Positions 57,525 to 64,000 of a DNA stretch of 64,000 nt are shown one piece after another; position 1 is the first letter of the stretch; the number at the start of each line of letters is the position of its first letter. Position numbers and translations under genes: made by a program. Origin of the DNA: Thermoanaerobacterium aotearoense (lineage in GTDB: Bacteria > Bacillota > Thermoanaerobacteria > Thermoanaerobacterales > Thermoanaerobacteraceae); assembly GCF_009905255.1 (NCBI RefSeq), contig NZ_CP047602.1, positions 1 through 64,000 of the forward strand. The letters are read 5' to 3'. Below the pieces are notes generated by a model. It had not been told where the DNA came from. It worked only from the letters and a program-made list of their open reading frames with translations, and searched no databases.

Positions 57525-59006
57525 ATGTACGACGTCATAATAATCGGTGGCGGTGTAGTAGGTTCATCAATTGCCAGAGAATTATCTAAATACGATATTA
57601 AAGTTCTGCTTATAGAAAAAGAAGATGATGTTGCATCAGGTGGTGCATCAAAAGCCAATAGTGCTATACTTCATGCGGGATACGATCCAGTGCCTGGCAC
57701 ATTGAAAGCCAAACTAAATGTAAGAGGAAACGAAATGTTTGATGAGCTTTGCAAAGATTTAGATGTTCCAATGAAAAGAGTTGGTTCACTTGTTGCCGCA
57801 TTTTCGCAAGATGAAGTAGAGAGCCTTTATAAATTGTATGATAGAGGGTTAAAGAATGGCGTCAAGAATATGTCTATTATATCTGCAGATATGGTTAAGG
57901 AAATTGAGCCAAACATAAACGATACAATTGTTGCTGCTTTATATGCAAAGACAGCGGGTATTATATGCCCTTACGGCTTTGTGATAGCTTTGGCTGAAAA
58001 CGCTGCACAAAACGGCGCCGAATTTGTATTTAATCAAGAAGTCATATCTATAGGCAAAGAAGGCGATGTTTTTACAGTAAAAACGCAAGACAGAGAATAT
58101 TTTGGCAAATACGTAGTGAATGCAGCAGGACTATATGCAGATGTGATAAATAACATGGTAAGCGATAAACGCTTTTCAATTCATCCGAGAAAAGGCGAAT
58201 ATTTGATTTTAGATAAAGAGGAAGGCTATTTGGCAAATACAGTTATATTTCAAGTGCCCACGAAGATGGGTAAAGGGATACTGGTATCGCCGACTGTCGA
58301 CGGCAATCTGCTTATAGGTCCTACGTCTGAGGACATATTCAATAAGGAATTTCGCAAGACTACTTACAAAGGATTGGAGAAGGCCATAAAAGGTGCGAAA
58401 AAGAGCGTTGAAAAATTTAACGAAAGGAAGACGATAACACAATTTACCGGTGTAAGGGCTGTACCAGATGTAGATGGCGAAGATTTTATTATAGGAGAGT
58501 CAGATGTTAAAGGATTTATAAATGTGGCAGGTATCGAATCACCTGGTTTTACATCATCACCAGCAATTGCAGAGATGGTAAGGGAAATTCTCAAAGATGC
58601 TGGACTTAATATGGTTGAAAAAGATAATTTTAATCCTAAGAGAAAGCCTGTCATACGCTTTAATGAATTGACAGATGAAGAAAGAAATGAACTGATAAAG
58701 AGAGAGCCTGCTTATGGAAAAGTCATTTGCAGGTGCGAAACAGTGACTGAGGGTGAAATAATCGATGCTATAAGAAGGCCTGTTGGAGCTAAAAGCATTG
58801 ACGGCGTAAAGAGGCGTGTCAGAGCTGGCATGGGAAGATGTCAGGGAGGATTTTGCAGCCCAAGAGTGTTAGAGATTTTGTCGAGAGAGCTTAATGTAGA
58901 TCCGCTTAACGTTACAAAATTTGGCGGAAGGTCAAATATTTTGACGGCTAAAGCGAAAGAATACCTTATAAATTCGTACAAGGAACTATTAAAAAGCGGG
59001 GTGTAG
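57525..59006 (+). CDS. FAD-dependent glycerol-3-phosphate dehydrogenase, GlpA-like with BFD Fe-S domain
   Basis: A 493-residue flavoprotein. The DAO domain opens DVIIIGGGVVGSSIARELS. The C-terminal BFD-like [2Fe-2S] domain has CRC (about 406-408) and GRCQGGFC. It oxidises glycerol-3-phosphate to dihydroxyacetone phosphate, passing electrons to the next gene's product. The ATG at 57525 with AAAGGGA is preferred over an upstream in-frame start that lies inside the terminator. Confidence 0.92.
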   Translation: MYDVIIIGGGVVGSSIARELSKYDIKVLLIEKEDDVASGGASKANSAILHAGYDPVPGTLKAKLNVRGNEMFDELCKDLDVPMKRVGSLVAAFSQDEVESLYKLYDRGLKNGVKNMSIISADMVKEIEPNINDTIVAALYAKTAGIICPYGFVIALAENAAQNGAEFVFNQEVISIGKEGDVFTVKTQDREYFGKYVVNAAGLYADVINNMVSDKRFSIHPRKGEYLILDKEEGYLANTVIFQVPTKMGKGILVSPTVDGNLLIGPTSEDIFNKEFRKTTYKGLEKAIKGAKKSVEKFNERKTITQFTGVRAVPDVDGEDFIIGESDVKGFINVAGIESPGFTSSPAIAEMVREILKDAGLNMVEKDNFNPKRKPVIRFNELTDEERNELIKREPAYGKVICRCETVTEGEIIDAIRRPVGAKSIDGVKRRVRAGMGRCQGGFCSPRVLEILSRELNVDPLNVTKFGGRSNILTAKAKEYLINSYKELLKSGV

Positions 59007-59009
59007 ACG

Positions 59010-60275
59010 ATGGAATACGATATAGTAATAATTGGCGCAGGTCCTGCAGGACTTGGAGCAGCAGTTGAAGCGTATGAAAAAGGAGTAAAAAATATTTTGA
59101 TAATCGAAAGGGATAGCTATCCCGGAGGAATACTTCAGCAGTGCATACACAATGGATTTGGGCTTATCGAGTTTAAAGAGGAATTATCCGGGCCAGAATA
59201 CGCAGAAAGATTTATAGAGAAAGTAAGAAAATACGGGATAAATATGATGCTTAATACAATGGTATTAAACATATCAAGCGATAAAGTAGTTAAAGCAGTA
59301 AACCAAGAAAATGGCGTCATGGAGATCAAAGCGAAAGCGATAATACTTGCGATGGGATGTAGAGAGAGGCCAAGAGGAGCAATAAGCATACCTGGCACAA
59401 GACCTGCAGGGATATTTACGGCTGGGACGGCACAAAGATATGTAAATATGGAAGGATACATGCCTGGCAAAGAGATCGTAATATTGGGTTCTGGTGATAT
59501 TGGACTTATAATGGCCAGAAGATTTACGCTTGAAGGTGCCACAGTAAAAGCTGTTGTTGAACTTATGCCTTATTCCAGTGGACTTACCAGAAACATTGTT
59601 CAGTGTTTAGATGACTTTGGCATACCGCTTCTCTTAAGCCATACCGTTATAGAAATACGGGGTAAAGAAAGAGTTGAAGGTGTGACGATAGCGCAAGTAG
59701 ATGAAAACAAAAGGCCAATATTAGATACAGCCCAATATATAAGCTGTGATACTTTGATATTGTCTGTAGGCTTAATCCCTGAGAATGAACTGTCAAAAAG
59801 CGCAGGCATAATCTTAGATCCTGTGACTGGTGGACCGATTGTGAATGAAAGCATGGAGACGAATGTGGAAGGAATATTTGCCTGTGGCAATGTCTTACAG
59901 GTGCACGATCTTGTGGATAATGTGACAAAAGAAGCAAGGCTGGCGGCTGATTCTGCAGTAAAGTATATTAATAAGATATTAGCAAAAGAAGGTCGATTCA
60001 TTAACGCGAGAGCTGGTTCAGGCATTAGATATGTGGTGCCACAAATAGTAAATTTTGAAAATATAGATGACAAAGTAAAGTTTCACATGAGGCCTACGGA
60101 TGTATACAAAGATGCTTATATCACCGTGAGATCAGGTGACAGACAGATAATCAGGAGAAAAATTAAGAGGCTGACACCGGGAGAGATGGTTTTAATAGAT
60201 GTGCCAAAGGAAAAATTTTTAAGTGATGACTTATCTCCTGTAAGTGAAATAACATTTGAAGTAGAGGTGGTATAA
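59010..60275 (+). CDS. NAD(P)/FAD-dependent oxidoreductase partner of the glycerol-3-phosphate dehydrogenase
   Basis: A 421-residue pyridine-nucleotide-disulfide-type flavoprotein with FAD motif IVIIGAGPAGLGAAVEA, an NAD motif VILGSGDIGLIMARR and the C-terminal FAD motif EGIFACGNVLQVHD. It lies three bases after the GlpA-like gene and probably transfers the electrons to NAD+ or another carrier. Confidence 0.9.
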   Translation: MEYDIVIIGAGPAGLGAAVEAYEKGVKNILIIERDSYPGGILQQCIHNGFGLIEFKEELSGPEYAERFIEKVRKYGINMMLNTMVLNISSDKVVKAVNQENGVMEIKAKAIILAMGCRERPRGAISIPGTRPAGIFTAGTAQRYVNMEGYMPGKEIVILGSGDIGLIMARRFTLEGATVKAVVELMPYSSGLTRNIVQCLDDFGIPLLLSHTVIEIRGKERVEGVTIAQVDENKRPILDTAQYISCDTLILSVGLIPENELSKSAGIILDPVTGGPIVNESMETNVEGIFACGNVLQVHDLVDNVTKEARLAADSAVKYINKILAKEGRFINARAGSGIRYVVPQIVNFENIDDKVKFHMRPTDVYKDAYITVRSGDRQIIRRKIKRLTPGEMVLIDVPKEKFLSDDLSPVSEITFEVEVV

Positions 60276-60276
60276 G

Positions 60277-60642
60277 ATGGTGAAAAAAGAATTAACATGT
60301 ATTGTCTGCCCTAATTGTTGTCGCTTGGTTGTGGAAATTGAAGAAAATAAAATCGTAAATGTCAGTGGATACGAATGCAAAAGAGGCTTAAAGTACGCTG
60401 AAGATGAGATAATTGCTCCTAAAAGGACTTTGACTACGATAGTAAAAGCTGAAATGGGGCATCTTCCAGTAGTTTCTGTAAGGACTAAAGAGCCAATTCC
60501 AAAAGAGCTTATTGGCAAAGCTGTGCTGGAGCTATCTAAAATTACCTTAAAGCCGCCTATTAATGTAGGAGATGTTGTTGTCAAAAACATATTGGATACT
60601 GGTGTGGATGTTATTGCAACGCGAAATCTCTACAGCAAGTAA
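60277..60642 (+). CDS. DUF1667 protein
   Basis: A 121-residue protein with an N-terminal cysteine cluster CIVCPNCC, then YECKRGLKYA, the DUF1667 pattern. It is the usual last gene of clostridial glpK-glpA-FAD oxidoreductase operons and may carry a metal or Fe-S site in the dehydrogenase complex. It follows the previous stop by one base. Confidence 0.9.
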   Translation: MVKKELTCIVCPNCCRLVVEIEENKIVNVSGYECKRGLKYAEDEIIAPKRTLTTIVKAEMGHLPVVSVRTKEPIPKELIGKAVLELSKITLKPPINVGDVVVKNILDTGVDVIATRNLYSK

Positions 60643-60900
60643 GTGATTGGTGGCTTGTCAATAATGACATATTTTAATAAAATTATACCATACATATCTG
60701 CTTGGTTTATATTCTAATTTTTATAACATTTTATGGTGTAATATAATAGTTGTGATTCCACTGCAAAAAGTCAAAAAATATAGAATTTAGAACATATAAC
60801 ATGACTTTTGTAGAAAAAAAGGATAACAGAAACCCCATAAGCCTTTTAAAATGAAGGCTTTCGGGCTTTCTGTTTTTGTCAATAAGTTGCAGTGGAAATG
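60643..60900. other. Intergenic stretch with an insertion-sequence end-like hairpin
   Basis: Nested complementary segments (AACAGAAA with TTTCTGTT, then AGCCTT with AAGGCT) lie at about 60827-60877, between two copies of a CCACTGCA/TGCAGTGG motif (60759 and 60888). A related sequence occurs at 38755-38815. It resembles the terminator/end of the truncated element that follows. Confidence 0.5.
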
Positions 60901-61197
60901 TCATTTTTTCACTTCTCCTAAAATTTTTTTAATCTCTTCTAATGTCATAATCTTTTTCCCAAAATCAATACTTAATTCTTTACCTATATCTTCAAGAACA
61001 TCATTATTAAAATTAAATAGATAATAATTTTCTTGTATGTAAATGCAGGATGCTTTTGTTAGACTTTCAAGTATAGCTGAAACAGAATATTTTCCATTTA
61101 ATCTATATTCAAGTATTCTTACAATTACAAGTAATATAAAGCATATTAAAAAATAAGCATCAATATGAGCTCTCAGTGTAAATACACTGATCTGCTT
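60901..61197 (-). pseudogene. IS1634-type transposase C-terminal fragment
   Basis: The minus strand reads RAHIDAYFLICFILLVIVR, then LEYRLNGKYSVSAILESLTKA, and ends GEVKK at 60901. A preceding SRSVYLH is in another frame. This matches the C-terminal end of IS1634/IS4-like transposases. More than three quarters of the gene is missing. Confidence 0.65.
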
Positions 61198-61376
61198 TCA
61201 ATAATTGCTTTTAGTTATCATGAAAGCTTTTTTTATTTTATAAAACAGTTAATAAATTAACAAAGTGTTTTTTATGAGCATAACTTAATTTTAAAGTTTA
61301 AAATATACAAATAATCAATATTTTATATTATTATTTTATTTACAAAGAAGTTATGAATTTCTATATAAAAATGAAG
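61198..61376. other. AT-rich spacer before IS110 copy 2
   Basis: No gene, hairpin or motif of note is visible. Confidence 0.3.
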
Positions 61377-61525
61377 AGACCAGCTAGTAAAAATCAATAG
61401 GTTTTAGAAAGAAATTTAAAATTTTTTTATGTTGTAAAAAAGGGTATAGCAAACAAACCCAATTAAGAGCCAAACTTTGAAAATTTAATATGGTTAATAG
61501 CTATTTCCAAGTATAGTGCAAGACT

Positions 61526-62818
61526 TTAAGCAGCTTTATGAATGTTTTGATATTGTAGTTTGTGTTCATCAGGTGTCTTTAATACAAAAGGCTTATTATC
61601 TCTTAGAACAGCAAATACAATATCTGAAATCTTGTGCATAATTGCTCCAAGAGCTACTTTTTTAGGTTTCGATTCCTTCTTTTTCTGGTAATAATCATAA
61701 AGTACAGGATTTATTGCTGTGCCATTTCTTTTAACCCTTACAGAAGCTAAAGCAATGACATAGAGAACACGCCTGGCAATTTTAGAACCTCTTTTGGACA
61801 TTTTATTGTCAGTACCTTTAAAATGGCCAGATTCATTAACAGAAGGATCCACACCAAAATATGCAAAAAGCTGCTTAGGCTTTCTAAATGCTGAAAAATC
61901 GCCTATTTCACACATAAGAGTAACCGCTGATAGAAAACCAACACCAGGTATAGAATCGAGGTAATAAATTTGCTGTACAAATTTCTCAGACTTATTTTCA
62001 TCCACAAAAGCCTTGATTTTAGATAATATTAGATTAATCTTTTTATCAAATTCTTCTATGAAATAAATATACACTTTTAGTACGTCATAGACAGAAGGTA
62101 AATTATACCTGAAATTCAAAGCATTTTTAGCAGCTTTAAACAACTTATCATACTTAGCTTTAGCATAATTCAAGCCTTTTCTGGATGACGTTGAAATAAG
62201 CTTAACTATTTCATCAGTTTGAGCATTAATGACATCTTCTGGTGTTGGAAATCTTTTTAACAGAGAGATAGCTGCAATTCCAGTAACATCAGAGAAAACA
62301 TTGCAAAAACCAGGGAAAACAATATGCAATTGAGCTTTAAGCTTATTCACATAAGAAGTATGATTATCGACAAGGCTATAGTACTCTCTGCATAAACATC
62401 TAAGATTTAAAATTAACTCAGCGGGCATAACAGAAACCTTAGTATCAGGCGAATAACCAGTAACAGCAATACGTTTTGCATCAAGTCTATCATTTTTCAC
62501 TTTTCTTATACCAATATTTTTGTTAGAATTAGTAATGAGAGGATTAATAACAAAAACCTCAAATCCTAATTCTTTTAGGTGGCAGAAGAGTGGGAAATGG
62601 TAGATTCCCGTAGACTCCAGAAATATCTTAGATTTCATGGAGAATTGCTCTTCTGCCTTTTTAATTGACAGAGCAGCATTTTTAAGGGAATCAGCATTAT
62701 CGTGATCAACCTTAAATGGCTTTTTAAACTCCCTTCCATCAGGTGTCAAGATGCAAAACCAGCTAAAATCAGCAGCGACATCAATACCGACACTAATATA
62801 ATTAGGCAAAAAACTCAT
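61526..62818 (-). CDS. IS110-family DEDD transposase, copy 2
   Basis: A 430-residue transposase identical in protein sequence to copy 1, with the DEDD residues and the C-terminal Transposase_20 domain intact. Identity of the two copies indicates recent transposition, duplication or gene conversion. Confidence 0.93.
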   Translation of the reverse strand: MSFLPNYISVGIDVAADFSWFCILTPDGREFKKPFKVDHDNADSLKNAALSIKKAEEQFSMKSKIFLESTGIYHFPLFCHLKELGFEVFVINPLITNSNKNIGIRKVKNDRLDAKRIAVTGYSPDTKVSVMPAELILNLRCLCREYYSLVDNHTSYVNKLKAQLHIVFPGFCNVFSDVTGIAAISLLKRFPTPEDVINAQTDEIVKLISTSSRKGLNYAKAKYDKLFKAAKNALNFRYNLPSVYDVLKVYIYFIEEFDKKINLILSKIKAFVDENKSEKFVQQIYYLDSIPGVGFLSAVTLMCEIGDFSAFRKPKQLFAYFGVDPSVNESGHFKGTDNKMSKRGSKIARRVLYVIALASVRVKRNGTAINPVLYDYYQKKKESKPKKVALGAIMHKISDIVFAVLRDNKPFVLKTPDEHKLQYQNIHKAA

Positions 62819-62852
62819 AAAATAACAACTCCTTTAAGTAAAAGTGAATAAG

Positions 62853-63082
62853 AATATCCATTCTATTTAGTGAGTAAACAACCTAGCATGTGACGCGGGT
62901 ATCCCGAAAAGCCGGTCCCAACCAGCCAAAACATAAATCCTCACTAAATGGAATAATTAGCTATTTCACGGGTATAGACCGTAAGGATGATCTCCCAGGA
63001 GGTGATACATTTATCCTCTATTCAGAGAAGATTGTACACAAAGTTAAAGCTTAAGTCTATACCGGCTTAAAGGACATCCCAA
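62853..63082 (-). ncRNA. Candidate IS110 guide (bridge) RNA, copy 2
   Basis: Same folds as in copy 1. The C-to-T change at 62988 and the T-to-C change at 63075 lie in or near loops; if a guide loop is affected the two copies could differ in target choice. Confidence 0.4.
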
Positions 63083-63099
63083 ATTATTTATTTAAAAGC

Positions 63100-63282
63100 G
63101 TCTTAAATGACTTTTAAGATGTGACATATAAAGTCATTTAAGACAAGATATGCATAATATGGGAGTTGGGCATTAGAATAAACCCGAACATAGAAAGGTC
63201 ATATTAAATTATTGTTCGGTGTATTAACTCCCGATTTGATATAAATCATGTAACTTTGTTACAAATATATTATACTAGGAGG
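63100..63282 (+). repeat. Structured leader shared with the sugar isomerase gene, copy 2
   Basis: Same 14-bp hairpin and GGGAGTT/AACTCCC fold as at 50053-50235, running into the ribosome-binding site of the malic enzyme gene. Confidence 0.6.
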
Positions 63283-63289
63283 TAATCGA

Positions 63290-64000
63290 ATGAATTATTA
63301 TGAAGAAAGTTTAAGAATTCATGAGAGCAATGTAGGTAAATTAAATGTAATATCAAAAGTAAAGGTAGTGACAAGAGATGATTTAAGTCTTGTTTACACT
63401 CCTGGAGTTGCAGAGCCTTGCAAAAAAATTTATGAAAACGAAGAAAATGTATACAAATACACCTCGAAAGGACACATGGTAGCTGTAGTTACAGATGGTT
63501 CGGCTGTGTTAGGACTAGGGAATATAGGACCCAAAACTGCATTGCCTGTTATGGAAGGGAAATCTATTTTATTTAAAGAATTTGCAGGTATAGATGCATT
63601 TCCTATATGTTTAGATACTCAAAATGTTGATGAAATTGTTAAAGCTGTTAAACTTATAGCTCCAGGTTTTGGCGGGATTAATCTAGAAGATATTGGAGCT
63701 CCAAGGTGCTTTGAAATTGAAGAAAAACTAAAAAAGGAACTTGATATACCTGTATTTCATGACGATCAACATGGAACTGCAATAGTTGTTCTTGCAGGAA
63801 TTATAAATGCTTTAAAGGTTGTTAATAAAAAGATAGAAGATATAAAGGTTGTTGTAAATGGTGCAGGTGCTGCAGGAACTGCTATAGCTAAGTTATTGCT
63901 CACTTCAGGAGTAAAAAATTTAATTGTATGTGATAAATCTGGTATTCTTTATAGAGGAATTGAAAATGTAGATGATACAAAGAAAGAACTTGCGAAGATT
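63290..64000 (+). CDS. NAD-type malic enzyme (3' end outside the window)
   Basis: The first 237 codons are open to the window edge. The protein opens MNYYEESLRIHESNVGKL and shows malic enzyme motifs: LVYTPGVAEPC (catalytic Tyr region), VTDGSAVLGLGNIGP, FHDDQHGTAIV (metal-binding acidic residues) and the Rossmann NGAGAAGTAI. It decarboxylates malate to pyruvate with NAD(P)+. The ATG follows AGGAGG seven bases upstream; the 5' leader is that of the IS110 unit. Full length would be about 390-410 residues. Confidence 0.92.
   Translation, partial: MNYYEESLRIHESNVGKLNVISKVKVVTRDDLSLVYTPGVAEPCKKIYENEENVYKYTSKGHMVAVVTDGSAVLGLGNIGPKTALPVMEGKSILFKEFAGIDAFPICLDTQNVDEIVKAVKLIAPGFGGINLEDIGAPRCFEIEEKLKKELDIPVFHDDQHGTAIVVLAGIINALKVVNKKIEDIKVVVNGAGAAGTAIAKLLLTSGVKNLIVCDKSGILYRGIENVDDTKKELAKI

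Larger units (their letters stand above)
61377..63282 (-). mobile_element. IS110-family element, copy 2 (shared unit)
   Basis: Second copy of the unit at 48331-50235, in the same orientation. Visible differences: one substitution and one extra T in the 3' noncoding part, and four substitutions in the 5' noncoding part (62988, 63075, 63245 and about 63253). The right end again coincides with a GGAGG ribosome-binding site, here of the malic enzyme gene. Confidence 0.85.

Overview
The window is low-GC Gram-positive DNA and looks like the replication-origin region of a thermophilic, anaerobic, spore-forming member of the Thermoanaerobacterales, most likely Thermoanaerobacterium. I base this on gene order (dnaA | oriC | rpmH-rnpA-yidD-yidC-jag-mnmE-mnmG-rsmG-noc-parA-parB, then rpsF-ssb-rpsR and yybS-gdpP-rplI-dnaB), on low-GC codon use, on sporulation and [FeFe]-hydrogenase genes, and on recognition of the protein families. 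No database search was possible, so the genus is an inference.

Region 1 (1-38.6 kb) is compact chromosomal backbone. dnaA points left and the rpmH operon points right from an AT-rich oriC with DnaA boxes. Two parS-like sites, exact reverse complements of each other, lie in rsmG and just before parA. Next come a DUF3343-HydE fusion with a cysteine desulfurase, a cyanophycinase/cyanophycin synthetase pair convergent with the spore gene yyaC, the S6/SSB/S18 operon, the GdpP operon and dnaB. An M-box magnesium riboswitch follows, then a short leader ORF, a PRC/MgtE-N/CBS protein and an NRAMP-like transporter with a magnesium-type metal site. A PhoB-type two-component pair, a chemotaxis receptor, a split ThrE exporter, a FAD oxidoreductase, purA and tRNA-Thr complete the region.

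Region 2 (38.6-48.3 kb) starts right after tRNA-Thr and is a decayed accessory region. It holds fragments of at least three insertion sequences, a frameshifted GAF/HTH regulator beside a cysteine-rich lysozyme-like protein with a well-formed promoter and paired operator, a comB fragment, a gene interrupted by an amber codon, an orphan response regulator with htrA under a PHO-box-like promoter, an ORF-less group II intron and an AraC regulator.

Region 3 (48.3-64 kb) is bracketed by two nearly identical copies of an IS110-family unit (about 1.9 kb, same orientation, 13,047 bp apart). Between them are a sugar isomerase/dehydrogenase pair, a sugar ABC importer without its own ATPase, and the glycerol operon glpK-glpA-like-FAD oxidoreductase-DUF1667. 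The second copy is followed by an NAD-type malic enzyme that runs off the window. Both IS110 units end exactly at the Shine-Dalgarno sequence of the gene to their right, so two unrelated genes share one structured 5' leader.

The strongest leads for something new are the M-box/leader-peptide switch in front of the magnesium genes, the paired operator and cysteine-rich hydrolase at 40 kb, the three helically phased TTTCACA repeats at htrA, and the IS110 unit with its probable guide RNA and shared leader.
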